Shown: in pieces, positions 49,501-56,467 of the stretch
How the letters are laid out: the number at the start of each line of letters is the position of its first letter
Position numbering within the stretch: position 1 is the stretch's first letter
Assembly (NCBI RefSeq): GCF_021462225.1
Contig: NC_061800.1
Span: forward strand, 1,612,001 to 1,676,000
Length of the DNA stretch: 64,000 bases
DNA from: Girardinichthys multiradiatus
Taxonomy: Eukaryota > Chordata > Actinopteri > Cyprinodontiformes > Goodeidae
Direction of reading: 5' to 3'
Made by a program: the position numbers and the translations under genes
The notes under the pieces: generated by a model
Told to the model about the DNA's origin: nothing
Databases searched by the model: none
The model's input: the letters and a program-made list of their open reading frames with translations, nothing else

Positions 49501-52336
49501 AAACCACAACATGCTTTACAATAAATACAAGCATAAAAACATGGAAGATAAAAACACCGATTATTTAAGGGATGTATGTGTGTGTGTGTGTGTGTGTGTT
49601 AGTGCTATTGGATGAATGTGGCTCTAGTGTAAAGTGGTTTTAGTGGACGGTGTGACTAGAGTAGAACTATATCAATTCAGTCCAATTACCAATGTCTTCT
49701 TCCCAGAAAATCATCTTCTCAAGATAAATGCTCAAAGAAAGTAGAGTTATTTCAGACCCACAGTAAATACAAGATGTCTGGTAGTTTATGATTCATTATT
49801 ATGGGATTATGAACTATTTGTTATTTTAGGACACAACTTTTTTTAGAATGGCAGATTGAATGTGGTTTGAAAATGAGATGAGTAGTTCTTGTTTTGATAT
49901 TTTGAGTAAATGAGAAAAGTACTCTGGTTCATTTCCCTCCATGGTGCGGTTTGCCTGTGTAGCTGTGAACACATCACAGGACCAAAACATCAATACCGAA
50001 GCTTTTTGGAGGAGGTGGTTGTCCCGATATGGTTCCAAATGAATTTACACTTGGTTCTCCCACCCCATACAGATCTGACCAAAAAACGGACTAAATGTTG
50101 TCATGTGATTTGTAGAAACATGATTTGATTCTTTTGGAGTTTTCTGTGTGAAAAGAAACTGAACCTCCCAAAAAAGTTACATGTTTACAAACTAATCAAC
50201 TGATTTATGCCAAAGTAAAAGAAACTATAGCTGTGAAAATGTCCTAAGAAGCATCCTCTGGTGTAGCGAAAACGTTTTCCAGGAGTTTCTCTTTTACAAA
50301 GATCAGCAATCTTCACCGTCATCGGTATTAACATAAAAATCTTGAATTAAGTTATATTGTCCCTTCCTTTTACAGGATGTCAGTGAGCCGTCTATTCCAC
50401 AAGGCCTGAAAACGTCAAACAAGAAGAGCATCTCCAGACTGTCAGGTTCAGATTTTATCACCTTTCAGAGAAAAGCTGCTGTTCCAACACCTCTCTACTG
50501 TAAGACTATGGGCAGCCCAAGTACTTCCAGTACGAAGGTAAGGAAAATGGTTGTTCTCCAAAGAAAGCTGCAGATGCAGAATCCATCACTTTTTAATACT
50601 GAGGGATGAAATGTTGACTTTTGTTTTCATCTGAAAGTGTGTGTGTGTGTTAGGAATGGACAGTAATCGTACCATTTACTGTTATCATAAAATTATTTTT
50701 CTCATAAAAATGCAGACTTATTGTGACAATGATGCAAGATGTTTTACAAACTCCAGAACCTCAAAGTACCATTTGTATTTTTACCTGTTTAATTTATTTT
50801 CACTGTTGGCTAAATTAGAGCATCAACAAAAGGCAATATGAAAGTTCCATGCAATATGTATGAGATATCAGAGCAGTAGTTGTTTGTGAGCTTTAACTCT
50901 CTGTCACATCCATACAATCTAAAACTAAAAAAACACAGCAATGGAAGTTTAAATGGTATTTATCATGACCATTGTCGTTATCGCTGTAAACCACCAAATA
51001 TCCTGATAAATGTTTTTTGGCCATATCGCTAATTCTGTGTGTGTGTGTGTTGGGTGTTGGAGGGAGAGATTTAAGTTTTAAACTGCAAATCAAACCTTTG
51101 TGGACACTTCTGCTGCCATGTAGTTTCCATTGACACCATTACTTAGTTCTGTGGAGGAATTGAGTTACAATCAAGGAATTCTAGTCAGATTTAGGATAAT
51201 CACATTCCGTCACAGGCATGGGATGAACAAACATTTCCTTTGTGCTTTGATTCCACAGAGGCAGCTAACCCCCAGATCAGAATCAAAGAAGGTCACCTTT
51301 GGGCTGAAGAATAATAAAACTGCTGGTAAGAAATTACATAATGACTTAACCAGTGACAGTGAATTTAATCACTCTGATCATCTCTTCATCGTGGCACCTT
51401 TTAATGGGTAAGGCAGCAGAAAAACAATTTGTCCTCCAAAACGTATTTTTTTAACAGAATAAAATATGAAGTTTTAGGGTGTTTGACAAAGGCCAACTTG
51501 GGTCAGGCCACGTGGTCAGAAAGTTTTTTAAATGGTGGCTTTTTTGGCAGCAGAGGAAAGACCAACACTATGAGGAAGTTCTTTAAAGTCAGGGACTCAC
51601 TGCAGTTTGTATTTTGATCAATTGACATAAATCTAAATTTGAGCTTGGGGTCTTCTACGTTGTCTTGAGATCACGTTTATGGTGGGTTGGCACCAAAAAA
51701 AAAAGAGTAAAATTCTGTATTAGTCGGATGTCCTAATGTTACGCCTGGTCTGTTTATAAGTGCTGGAGGCACAATATATGAAGTCTATTAAAGATATACA
51801 TGTATTGTTTTATAGAGAGGCAGACACACACATGTGTTTTCTCTACTTGTTTAAGCCAACATGTCTGCTGTACAACAGCCTGTCCTAAATTCTCCTTAAT
51901 GGGTTTGTTTTGTATTTGAATTGCAAAGAATAGTATTTAATGAGTACAAGTTGGGTTTATTTGTCTTTTTTGTGTGTGTTTTGAGATTACGTCTGTTGTA
52001 AAGTGGAGATCCCTTTTTCTAAAACCGAATTGAGCTGAATGTAATGAAATGTGAAAAATACAGTAATTTGGTCAAAACAGTTTTTCCTGTCATTTAGAGT
52101 TCAAGAAGACTGATCGCAGTGTGCTCCTGAGTCCAGATGGTTTGGCCCGAGTGCCATTTGACCCACAGCAAAAACCAAAGTTTGGGGTCCTGAAGTCTCC
52201 GCCCAACACAGTATTCAGTGGCTACAAGAAAATACCTAAGAGCACCAAGAAGACCCTTAACAGATCGAAGAAGACCAGAGCCAAATCTCTGCCAAACACA
52301 CCCAAAAGACGACCTTTGGCTGCAGACTTTTTTTAA
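25440..52336 (+). CDS. rrp1b: rrp1b: ribosomal RNA processing protein 1 homolog B (16 coding exons)
   Basis: This is a nucleolar factor of 60S ribosome biogenesis (Nop52/RRP1 family); the vertebrate B form also targets protein phosphatase 1. Exons: 25440-25566, 26096-26178, 27838-27895, 27996-28081, 42121-42182, 42257-42386, 42736-42800, 43628-43842, 43930-44030, 44989-45086, 46087-46106, 46207-46350, 48241-49451, 50376-50537, 51259-51325, 52098-52336. All introns are GT-AG and every phase joins, giving 2868 nt and 955 residues. The Nop52 domain spans about residues 1-215 (exons 1-8). An acidic/serine stretch (250-310) and a long Lys-rich low-complexity region (400-800, exon 13) follow. A KVTF docking motif for PP1 is at 865-868, and the C-terminus ends RRPLAADFF. 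The human protein is shorter mainly in the middle. The KVTF motif and the C-terminus favour RRP1B over the shorter RRP1 paralogue. Confidence 0.95.
25744..25948. repeat. palindromic MITE in rrp1b intron 1
   Basis: Two arms around 25800-25930 are reverse complements (ccaacacacctgagtcaaat against gattcaggtgtgttgg). The outer end gggcacccctg at 25939 is typical of a common fish palindromic MITE. A relative lies at 41325-41520. There is no coding capacity. Confidence 0.6.
26096..26178 (+). CDS. rrp1b: rrp1b exon 2
   Basis: Acceptor tttcag|gcgg. The exon encodes [20 protein letters not shown] and ends PLLQ|gtgtgt in phase 0. [16 protein letters not shown] is a highly conserved Nop52 motif. Confidence 0.93.
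26400..27520 (-). mobile_element. decayed Tc1-like element in rrp1b intron 2
   Basis: The right part of the element resembles fish Tc1-like copies: ttacatacacttgaatgact at 26420, caaatacactttagtaagtt near 26490, and on the minus strand transposase scraps such as the complement of ctgtacttcacagttgggat (26795-26815). Stops are everywhere, and the inverted-repeat ends are only partly recognisable. It is a different family from copies A-D. Confidence 0.55.
27838..27895 (+). CDS. rrp1b: rrp1b exon 3
   Basis: Acceptor cctaag|gag. The exon encodes [19 protein letters not shown] and has donor aaac|gtaag, phase 1. Confidence 0.9.
27996..28081 (+). CDS. rrp1b: rrp1b exon 4
   Basis: Acceptor cctgcag|agctg. 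The exon encodes [20 protein letters not shown] through DKFYQ, with donor cag|gtttgt. It is followed by the 14-kb intron 4. Confidence 0.92.
28386..29790 (-). mobile_element. Tc1-like element D, decayed, in rrp1b intron 4
   Basis: The right end (29740-29790) reads, as reverse complement, cactgctcaaaaaaataaag next to TA at 29791-29792, which is the known end of a widespread fish Tc1-like family. The left end runs to about 28386 (aatcaagtttattaacc) without the matching terminal repeat, so roughly the last 100 bp including the 3' inverted repeat are missing. The transposase gene inside is broken. Confidence 0.8.
28496..29492 (-). pseudogene. Tc1-like transposase, element D, frameshifted
   Basis: The N-terminal helix-turn-helix part is at 29492-29161 ([40 protein letters not shown]). 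After frame changes near 29060-29200 the catalytic part is at 29053-28496. Catalytic acids are readable in [18 protein letters not shown] and [12 protein letters not shown] segment around RFG-ISLEG lacks the usual Gly-rich VMVWG box. The protein ends GHTQY. It is non-functional. Plus-strand open frames over this gene are shadows. Confidence 0.8.
29793..30551. other. no recognisable feature (rrp1b intron 4)
   Basis: Intronic sequence between Tc1-like elements D and C. Nothing recognised. Confidence 0.45.
30552..31922 (-). mobile_element. Tc1-like element C, decayed, in rrp1b intron 4
   Basis: The right end, read as reverse complement, begins caggtacatctcaaaaaaat next to TA at 31923-31924. The left end near 30552 shows the related gttacatctaaaaaaaatta. 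The minus strand carries transposase scraps: a helix-turn-helix ([18 protein letters not shown], 31664-31600) with [10 protein letters not shown], and a catalytic part 31363-30932 ([49 protein letters not shown]). Several frame changes are present. The family is distantly related to element A. Confidence 0.78.
31925..32295. other. no recognisable feature (rrp1b intron 4)
   Basis: AT-rich intronic DNA between element C and the L2-like LINE 3' end. Confidence 0.4.
32296..33110 (-). repeat. L2-like LINE 3' region (fragment)
   Basis: aattcaattcagttttattt atatagcgcc ... tctcaaggca, then ggaggaaaaactccctttta acaggaagaaacctccagcag and cggccatctgcc, is the well-known 3' part of a fish L2-type LINE seen in antisense. 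A second 3' end (cggcgcttatttacaacaat) starts at about 33112, so this is either a separate fragment or a duplicated 3' region. Confidence 0.6.
33112..36400 (-). mobile_element. L2-like LINE, nearly full reverse transcriptase
   Basis: The minus strand carries endonuclease, RT and C-terminal region in order (36400 to about 33400), followed by a 3' untranslated end at 33112-33400. Only a few frame breaks occur. It lies antisense to rrp1b inside intron 4. A conserved L2/CR1-group layout is inferred from the motifs. Confidence 0.8.
33400..36400 (-). pseudogene. L2-like LINE ORF2 (endonuclease-RT), few breaks
   Basis: It encodes the nicking endonuclease and reverse transcriptase of a non-LTR retrotransposon. 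The endonuclease starts at 36400 ([22 protein letters not shown] with catalytic Glu, RGGVATIF). A break near 35975 separates it from a 694-codon frame 35976-33892: [12 protein letters not shown] (about 35885), [44 protein letters not shown] (palm Asp), [14 protein letters not shown], and YADD at 34240-34251. The C-terminal part ([20 protein letters not shown]) continues in another frame at 34013-33711 and on to about 33400. One indel near 33895 and a stop at 33711 are the main defects, so it is relatively young. Confidence 0.85.
36401..36700. other. unassigned, possible 5' end of LINE or other repeat
   Basis: It contains a short plus-strand frame starting [16 protein letters not shown] at 36568. 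I do not recognise it, and it is probably repeat-derived. Confidence 0.3.
36700..37110 (-). pseudogene. Rex1-like LINE 3' fragment
   Basis: The minus strand reads [56 protein letters not shown] and [12 protein letters not shown], almost identical to the C-terminal part of the LINE at 21259-23700. It is 5'-truncated at 37110. It lies antisense in rrp1b intron 4. Confidence 0.8.
37112..37345. repeat. hAT-like MITE fragment
   Basis: attggaataatcgttaactg, gagtgtacagattttaaaac, gtctgtaaatatgcttgatc and aactcttcaagtggcatag match in order the element at 40690-41090. The left end is replaced by the Rex1-like fragment and the right end is not clear. Confidence 0.6.
37395..37545. repeat. repeat shared with 47840-48060
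   Basis: Both places share gtcgcacaggg, agcagactcagc / accaagactcagcc, a cgcgc/tgcgc block, cctaatt(t/a)cag and ggcgagaaccctg-like text. The type is not identified; it may be the end of a DNA transposon. Confidence 0.4.
37546..38084. other. no recognisable feature (rrp1b intron 4)
   Basis: AT-rich intronic DNA up to the TA of Tc1-A copy A2. Confidence 0.45.
38087..39653 (+). mobile_element. Tc1-like transposon A, copy A2, in rrp1b intron 4
   Basis: It is flanked by TA (38085-38086 and 39654-39655) and has the same caggtccttctcaaaa / ttttttgagaaggacctg ends and about 200-bp inverted repeats as copy A1. It is shorter than A1 by about 40 bp because of one in-frame deletion in the transposase. 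Confidence 0.97.
38414..39376 (+). CDS. Tc1-like transposase, copy A2 (in-frame deletion)
   Basis: The 320-residue frame is open throughout and about 95% alike to copy A1 by eye. The helix-turn-helix ([19 protein letters not shown]), the GRKKCGRKR linker and all three catalytic positions ([28 protein letters not shown]) are intact. Compared with A1 and A3 it lacks 14 codons after residue 113: IPQ is followed directly by SWATEKQHW instead of VKPLLNQ...RLTWATEKQ. The deletion removes part of the linker between the DNA-binding and catalytic domains and may impair activity. It shares the host strand inside rrp1b intron 4. Confidence 0.9.
   Translation: MGKTADLTAVQKATIDTLKQEGKTQKEISEQIGCSQSAVSRHLSGKSVGRKKCGRKRCTTRRGDRTLKKIVEKGRFQTLGDLQEQWTESGVETSRATVHRRVQEMGYRCRIPQSWATEKQHWTVSQWSKVLFSDESKFCMSFGNQGARVWRKTGEKEMPKCQKSSVKYPQSVMVWGAVSAAGVGPLCFIKGRVNAASYQEILEHFMLPSAEKLYGDEDFIFQHDLAPAHSAKTAGKWFTDHGITVLNWPANSPDLNPIENLWDIVKRTLRDSRPNTLDELKAAIEASWASIRPQQCHRLIASMPRHIEAVISAKGLPTKY
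39656..40685. other. no recognisable feature; T-run
   Basis: Intronic DNA with a run of about 20 T around 40587-40606. No element recognised. Confidence 0.45.
40688..41090. mobile_element. hAT-like non-autonomous element
   Basis: The right end ccttagttgcagccctg (41068-41086) and the left end ttaggactgaaacaattgag (40688-40707) are imperfect inverted repeats in the style of fish hAT MITEs. Inside are attaatcatgattaattaat and paired aatcg-rich text. A truncated relative lies at 37112-37345. Confidence 0.6.
41325..41520. repeat. palindromic MITE in rrp1b intron 4
   Basis: cctggtcctcagggctcact and agcatgttttaggtgtttcc on the left are mirrored by acatataaaacatgaaggac and gtgggtcctgaggatcagg on the right, around an AT-rich centre. 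It belongs to the same style of family as 25744-25948. Confidence 0.6.
41521..42120. other. no recognisable feature (end of intron 4)
   Basis: Intronic DNA up to the exon 5 acceptor. Nothing recognised. Confidence 0.45.
42121..42182 (+). CDS. rrp1b: rrp1b exon 5
   Basis: Acceptor ctccacag|ctgg. The exon encodes [19 protein letters not shown], continuing directly from DKFYQ of exon 4. The donor is ag|gtaagg. Confidence 0.92.
42257..42386 (+). CDS. rrp1b: rrp1b exon 6
   Basis: Acceptor ttctcag|cgct. The exon encodes [20 protein letters not shown] through [14 protein letters not shown], with donor gag|gtacag. Confidence 0.92.
42736..42800 (+). CDS. rrp1b: rrp1b exon 7
   Basis: Acceptor tttgcag|ctca. 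The exon encodes [20 protein letters not shown], with donor gaa|gtaag. The F-I-E/D-PFC-K-AAKTK text is diagnostic for RRP1 proteins. Confidence 0.94.
42801..43627. other. rrp1b intron 7
   Basis: Intronic, no recognised repeat. Intron 6 (42387-42735) is likewise featureless. Confidence 0.5.
43628..43842 (+). CDS. rrp1b: rrp1b exon 8
   Basis: Acceptor tttccag|ccga. The exon encodes [20 protein letters not shown], the end of the Nop52 domain, and then an acidic/Ser-rich linker ([20 protein letters not shown]). Donor acg|gtacat. Confidence 0.9.
43930..44030 (+). CDS. rrp1b: rrp1b exon 9
   Basis: Acceptor cttgtag|ggag. The exon encodes an acidic stretch ending [16 protein letters not shown], with donor cag|gtgaat, phase 0. 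Confidence 0.88.
44031..46086. other. rrp1b introns 9 and 10 (around exon 10)
   Basis: Two introns of 958 and 1000 nt with no recognised element. A T-run precedes the exon 11 acceptor. Confidence 0.45.
44989..45086 (+). CDS. rrp1b: rrp1b exon 10
   Basis: Acceptor tttttag|tttg. The exon encodes [20 protein letters not shown] through LYKVIK. The gtgagt donor at 45087 was chosen over an overlapping gtgtga at 45085 because it keeps the frame into exon 11. Confidence 0.9.
46087..46106 (+). CDS. rrp1b: rrp1b exon 11 (20-nt microexon)
   Basis: Acceptor tctcttag|gctg and donor gaag|gtaag. It encodes the core of VLRDLSEG and joins exons 10 and 12 in frame. The matching peptide (..QDLSEG) is present in the human protein. 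Confidence 0.85.
46207..46350 (+). CDS. rrp1b: rrp1b exon 12
   Basis: Acceptor ctcccag|gcac. The exon encodes [20 protein letters not shown] then basic [12 protein letters not shown], with donor actg|gttagt. Confidence 0.88.
46690..47090 (+). pseudogene. Tc1-like transposase scrap in rrp1b intron 12
   Basis: The plus strand reads [12 protein letters not shown] text near 46725-46745, [20 protein letters not shown] (46854-46913), [20 protein letters not shown] (about 46957-47010) and [13 protein letters not shown] (to 47078). These are the second and third catalytic boxes of a Tc1-like transposase. No N-terminal domain or inverted repeats are visible. It is an old truncated copy of a family different from A, B and D. 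Confidence 0.75.
47091..47185. repeat. short dispersed repeat
   Basis: tgctgcgttccattaacttt, gatgtcggagtttacgtcac and ctccgagttgtaacgttcca is a pattern I recognise from a common fish MITE end. It directly follows the Tc1 scrap. Confidence 0.4.
47500..48060 (-). repeat. unidentified repeat-like segment in intron 12
   Basis: A 98-codon minus-strand frame (47857-47561: [17 protein letters not shown]...) lies next to the block shared with 37395-37545. It could be a transposon N-terminus. No domain is recognised and the frame may be chance. Confidence 0.3.
48241..49451 (+). CDS. rrp1b: rrp1b exon 13 (1.2 kb, low-complexity basic region)
   Basis: Acceptor ctttttcag|gggg. The frame is fully open for 404 codons. 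It starts with a poly-Lys run (MKKKKKKK) and alternates Ser/Thr/Glu-rich and KK-rich segments, ending [18 protein letters not shown] ... KLNN|gtgagt. It probably contains nucleolar localisation signals and is disordered. The sequence is poorly conserved in the family. Confidence 0.93.
49467..49560. repeat. short dispersed repeat (SINE/LINE tail-like)
   Basis: caactttatttatatagcac ctttcacagatg ... aaccacaacatgctttacaa is the common fish tttatttatatagc motif. Related text begins the segments at 32296 and 57722. It lies in rrp1b intron 13. Confidence 0.5.
49574..49599. repeat. (GT)n microsatellite
   Basis: A run of about 12 GT units in rrp1b intron 13. Shorter GT runs are at 50636-50651 and 51037-51050. 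Confidence 0.9.
50376..50537 (+). CDS. rrp1b: rrp1b exon 14
   Basis: Acceptor ttttacag|gatg. The exon encodes [20 protein letters not shown], the equivalent of the DFVKF...PFLPKPLF part of human RRP1B. Donor aag|gtaagg. Confidence 0.9.
50538..51258. other. rrp1b intron 14
   Basis: Intronic, with a short GT microsatellite. No element recognised. Confidence 0.45.
51259..51325 (+). CDS. rrp1b: rrp1b exon 15 (PP1-docking motif)
   Basis: Acceptor ttccacag|aggc. The exon encodes [21 protein letters not shown] is an RVxF-type docking motif, known in RRP1B to bind protein phosphatase 1. Donor ctg|gtaag. Confidence 0.94.
51326..52097. other. rrp1b intron 15
   Basis: Intronic, no recognised element. 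Confidence 0.45.
52098..52336 (+). CDS. rrp1b: rrp1b exon 16 (stop)
   Basis: Acceptor catttag|agtt. The exon encodes [20 protein letters not shown] and [16 protein letters not shown], and ends RRPLAADFF with TAA at 52334-52336. These are the most conserved C-terminal segments of RRP1B. Confidence 0.95.
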
Positions 52337-52475
52337 CTTCCTAAAAGACTGTAGAGAAACATGTTCTTTGTGAACACATTGATACAATCAATTTAGAGTT
52401 TTGGTAAAACATCTCTATTTTTGTTTATCTAAACAAACTGTTGCATTTAACCTGATTTGAGTGACTCTGTGTTTA

Positions 52476-52481
52476 AATAAA
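52476..52481 (+). terminator. rrp1b: rrp1b polyadenylation signal
   Basis: AATAAA lies 140 bases after the stop codon, in a T-rich 3' UTR. It is the first canonical signal downstream of the stop. Confidence 0.8.
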
Positions 52482-53822
52482 GTTACTCATTCATTCCACC
52501 GATATGTTATTAATTACCATTGTTATTGCAGATACATTGTGCATCTCTAGTTTATTCCTCACTTACATTCAGGATTCTGTTGTTGGCATTTTACCTCTTC
52601 TTCACAAACCCATCTAGTAGTAGGGAAATTGGTTCAGGTTATTTATTCATTTTAACATCACAAGAAAGGCATGATTTTAGTCCCTTCTCAATTAAAAAAA
52701 TTTAGCTTGCTTCTTTTTTTCTATTTCAGATTTCATGGAGTTGTCCAGAACTGGGCAGCTTCAGTTTTTTCATGACTCCCACTTAACTCTTAACTGTGTT
52801 TCTTAAAACACTCACTGGTTTGTCAAGTTGGACCCATCCAGTGACATGTATTTAAATAGCTTGCTGGCCTACAGTCCCTCAGAGTTGCAGGAAAGTTCGT
52901 GCCAGTGTGAATATTTAAAATGTACTTCACCTTAAGTAATAGCTGGTGGATTGATTTGGGATTTATTCCCAATTAATTTGGGAATGTGTTGCACGTATTG
53001 TTTTAGAGGTAAAATATCTGGATATCTTGGGCTCATATCATCTGCAGTCAGATGTAAGAGTTGGTGTAAAATATGTATCTAAATATTTTATTAACTTGAA
53101 CTTTTGATTTGCTCAGTTAATTACACGAGGAGGTAACAACGTCATTTTACTAATAATAATCCATCCATCCATTTCAAATACCTTCTTAAGCTTTGAATGC
53201 TTGGAAGATCCCTGTAATAAGGATCTCGTTACAACCAATAGACGTTTCTAATTGAAAGAGTTTCAGCTCATATGAGGGAGTTGTGCAACCTAAACCTCAG
53301 ATCTGAGTTTAATCTCCAGCAAGTGCAGAGGATAAAAATAAACTATTTATGGTTGGCATCTGACATTTAATGTAATAAAAGCACATCTGTAAAGTCATGA
53401 GCAAAACTCCCTTACTGCCTGAACTAATTAAAAAAATGATTTGGCTCAAACGGATGATAAAGTATGTAAAGATTGGTTATTTATGTATAGCACATACAGT
53501 AAATATATATTTTGGTATTGAGTGCACAAATTCATAAAATTGGAGCATAACCTGAACTGCTAGATGAAAATGATCTTAATATGAAACTTGGTAGTAAACC
53601 TGCAGTTATTACATTCGTGACCCATCAATTTAAGTACTACCAAAACTAATGACCTGCTGTGGTGTCTGCAACTTCCATCAATGATATATGGACATGTTTT
53701 CATCCCTTATATAAATTCATCACAGGTTCAACCCAACTAGAAGAAAGGGAAAATATGTCTGAACTAAGAGACATAACCAGGACTAGAAGACTGAAATCAT
53801 GAAACCCTTCCAAAAGATGACA
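52482..53822. other. intergenic, no recognisable feature
   Basis: AT-rich DNA between rrp1b and Tc1-like element B. Nothing recognised. Confidence 0.45.
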
Positions 53823-54043
53823 TACAGGGGTTGGACAATGAAACTGAAACACCTGTCATTTTAGTGTGAGAGGTTTCATGGCTAAATTGGACCAGCCTGG
53901 TAGCCAGTCTTCATTGATTGCACATTGCACCAGTAAGAGCAGAGTGTGAAGGTTCAATTAGCAGGGTAAGAGCACAGTTTTGCTCAAAATATTGAAATGC
54001 ACACAACATTATGGTTGACATACCAGAGTTCAAAAGAGGACTA

Positions 54044-55412
54044 CAGGTCCTTCTCAAAATATTAGCATATTGTGATAAAGTTAATTATTTTCCATAATGT
54101 CATGATGAAAATTTAACTCATATATTTTAGATTCATTGCACACTAACTGAAATATTTCAGGTCTTTTATTGTCTTAATACGGATGATTTTGGCATACAGC
54201 TCATGAAAACCCAAAATTCCTATCTCACAAAATTAGCATATCATTAAAAGGGTCTCTAAACGAGCTATGAACCTCATCATCTGAATCAACGAGTTAACTC
54301 TAAACACCTGCAAAAGATTCCTGAGGCCTTTAAAACTCCCAGCCTGGTTCATCACTCAAAACCCCAATCATGGGTAAGACTGCCGACCTGACTGCTGTCC
54401 AGAAGGCCACTATTGACACCCTCAAGCAAGAGGGTAAGACACAGAAATAAATTTCTGAACGAATAGGCTGTTCCCAGAGTGCTGTATCAAGGCACCTCAA
54501 TGGGAAGTCTGTGGGAAGGAAAAAGTGTGGCAGAAAACGCTGCACAATGAGAAGAGGTGACCGGACCCTGAGGAAGATTATGGAGAAGAGCCGATTCCAG
54601 ACCTTGGGGGACCTGCGGAAGCAGTGGACTGAGTCTGGAGTAGAAACATCCAGAGCCACCGTGCACAGGCGTGTGCAGGAAATGGGCTACAGGTGCCGCA
54701 TTCCCCAGGTTAAGCCACTTTTGAACCAGAAACAGCGGCAGAAGCGCCTGACCTGGGCTACAGAGAAGCAGCACTGGACTGTTGCTCAGTGGTCCAAAGT
54801 ACTTTTTTTGGATGAAAGCAAATTCTGCATGTCATTCGGAAATCAAGGTGCCAGAGTCTGGAGGAAGACTGGGGAGAAGGAAATGCCAGAAGTCCAGTGT
54901 CAAGTACCCACAGTCAGTGATGGTCTGGGGTGCCGTGTCAGCTGCTGGTGTTGGTCCACTGTGTTTTATCAAGGGCAGGGTCAATGCAGCTAGCTATCAG
55001 GAGATTTTGGAGCACTTCATGCTTCCATCTGCTGAAAAGCTTTATGGAGATGAAGATTTCATTTTTCAGCACGACCTGGCACCTGCTCACAGTGCCAAAA
55101 CCACTGGTAAATGGTTTACTGACCATGGTATCACTGTGCTCAATTGGCCTGCCAACTCTCCTGACCTGAACCCCATAGAGAATCTGTGGGATATTGTGAA
55201 GAGAACGTTGAGAGACTCAAGACCCAACACTCTGGATGAGCTAAAGGCCGCTATCGAAGCATCCTGGGCCTCCATAAGACCTCAGCAGTGCCACAGGCTG
55301 ATTGCCTCGTTGTATTGAAAACACTACAATATATGAATGTTAAATTTTCATCATGACATTATGGAAAATAATGAACTTGATCACAATATGCTAATATTTT
55401 TAGAAGGACCTG
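54044..55412 (+). mobile_element. Tc1-like transposon A, copy A3 (deleted), nested in element B
   Basis: It is flanked by TA at 54042-54043 and 55413-55414 and has the family ends caggtccttctcaaaa and tagaaggacctg. At 1369 bp it is about 240 bp shorter than A1. The 3' part of the transposase and most of the inner right inverted repeat are deleted (the junction is near 55309-55330). Confidence 0.95.
54370..55318 (+). pseudogene. Tc1-like transposase, copy A3, broken
   Basis: It is the same gene as A1 and A2 with three defects. There is a TAA in place of Glu at codon 27 (54448-54450), an 8-nt deletion near 54890 that shifts the frame, and a 3' deletion that replaces the last codons after RLIAS. 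Catalytic text survives in two frames (LFLDESKF with Ser replaced by Leu before the Asp, [20 protein letters not shown]). It cannot make transposase, but its ends may still have been mobilised in trans. Confidence 0.92.
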
Positions 55413-56467
55413 TAATTGTTGGTGGGCGTCTTGCTGGCGCATCTGTGACCAAGACAGCAAGTCTTTGTGATGTATCAAGAGCCACGGTATCCAGGGTAAT
55501 GTCAGCATACCAGCAAGAAGGACGAACCACATCCAACAGGATTAACTGTGGACGCAAGAGGAAGCTGTCTGAAAGGGATGTTCGGGTGCTAACCCGGATT
55601 GTTTCCAAAAAACATAAAACCACAGCTGCCCAAATCACGGCAGAATTAAATGTGCACCTCAACTCTCCTATTTCCACCAGAACTGTCCGTCAGGAGCTCC
55701 ACAGGGTCAATATACACGGCCGGGCTGCTATAGCCAAACCTTTGGTCACTCATGCCAATGCCAAACGTCGGTTTCAATGGTGCAAGGAGCGCAAATCTTG
55801 GGCTGTGGACAATGTGAAACATGTATTGTTCTCTGATGAGTCCACCTTTACTGTTTTCCCCACATCCGGGAGAGTTACGGTGTGGAGAAGCCCCAAAGAA
55901 GCGTACCACCCAGACTGTTGCATGCCCAGAGTGAAGCATGGGGGTGGATCGGTGATGGTTTGGGCTGCCATATCACGGCATTCCCTTGGCCCAATACTTG
56001 TGCTAGATGGGCACGTCACTGTCAAGGACTACCGAACCATTCTTGAGGACCATGTATATCCAATGGTTCAAACATTGTATCCTGAAGGCGGTGCCGTGTA
56101 TCAGGATGACAATGCACCAATACACACAGCAAGACTGGTGAAAGATTGGTTTGATGAAAATGAAAGTGGAGTTGAACATCTCCCATGGCCTGCACAGTCA
56201 CCAGATCTAAATATTATTGAGCCACTTTGGGGTGTTTTGGAGGAGCGAGTCAGGAAACGTTTTCCTCCACCAGTATCACGTAGTGACCTGGCCACTATCC
56301 TGCAAGAAGAATGGCTTAAAATCCCTCTGACCACTGTGCAGAACTTGTATATGTCATTACCAAAACAAGTTGACACTGTATTGGCCGCAAAAGGAGGCCC
56401 TACACCATACTAATAAATTATTGTGGTCTAAAACCAGGTGTTTCCGTTTCATTGTCCAACCCCTCTA

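Larger units (their letters stand above)
54011..56413 (+). pseudogene. Tc1-like transposase of element B, split by insertion
   Basis: The first 10 codons (MVDIPEFKRG, 54011-54040) precede the insertion and the rest (IVGGRLAG..., 55415-56413) follows it. The inserted copy sits at a TA inside a CTA Leu codon, and the frame is otherwise unbroken to the stop at 56411-56413. A helix-turn-helix (about 55445-55530, TASLCDVSRATVSRVMSAYQ), NCGRKRKLSER, and three catalytic boxes (VLFSDESTF, YQDDNAPIH, SPDLNIIEPLWG) are all present. The protein ends AAKGGPTPY. Apart from the insertion it shows no other damage, so element B was hit while young. The open frame that begins at 55337 borrows its first codons from A3 and is not a real start. 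Confidence 0.9.
53825..56465 (+). mobile_element. Tc1-like transposon B, carrying an inserted Tc1-A
   Basis: It is flanked by TA at 53823-53824 and 56466-56467. Its ends are caggggttggacaatgaaac and gtttcattgtccaacccctc, with inverted repeats of about 31 bp. The element itself is about 1.27 kb. The remaining 1.37 kb is copy A3, inserted near the start of its transposase. A 3' fragment of the same family is at 61183-61496. Confidence 0.95.

Noticed and set aside
55337..55414. N-terminus of a 358-residue transposase starting at 55337
   Set aside because: These codons come from the right end of the inserted Tc1-A copy. The true start of element B's transposase is at 54011, before the insertion.
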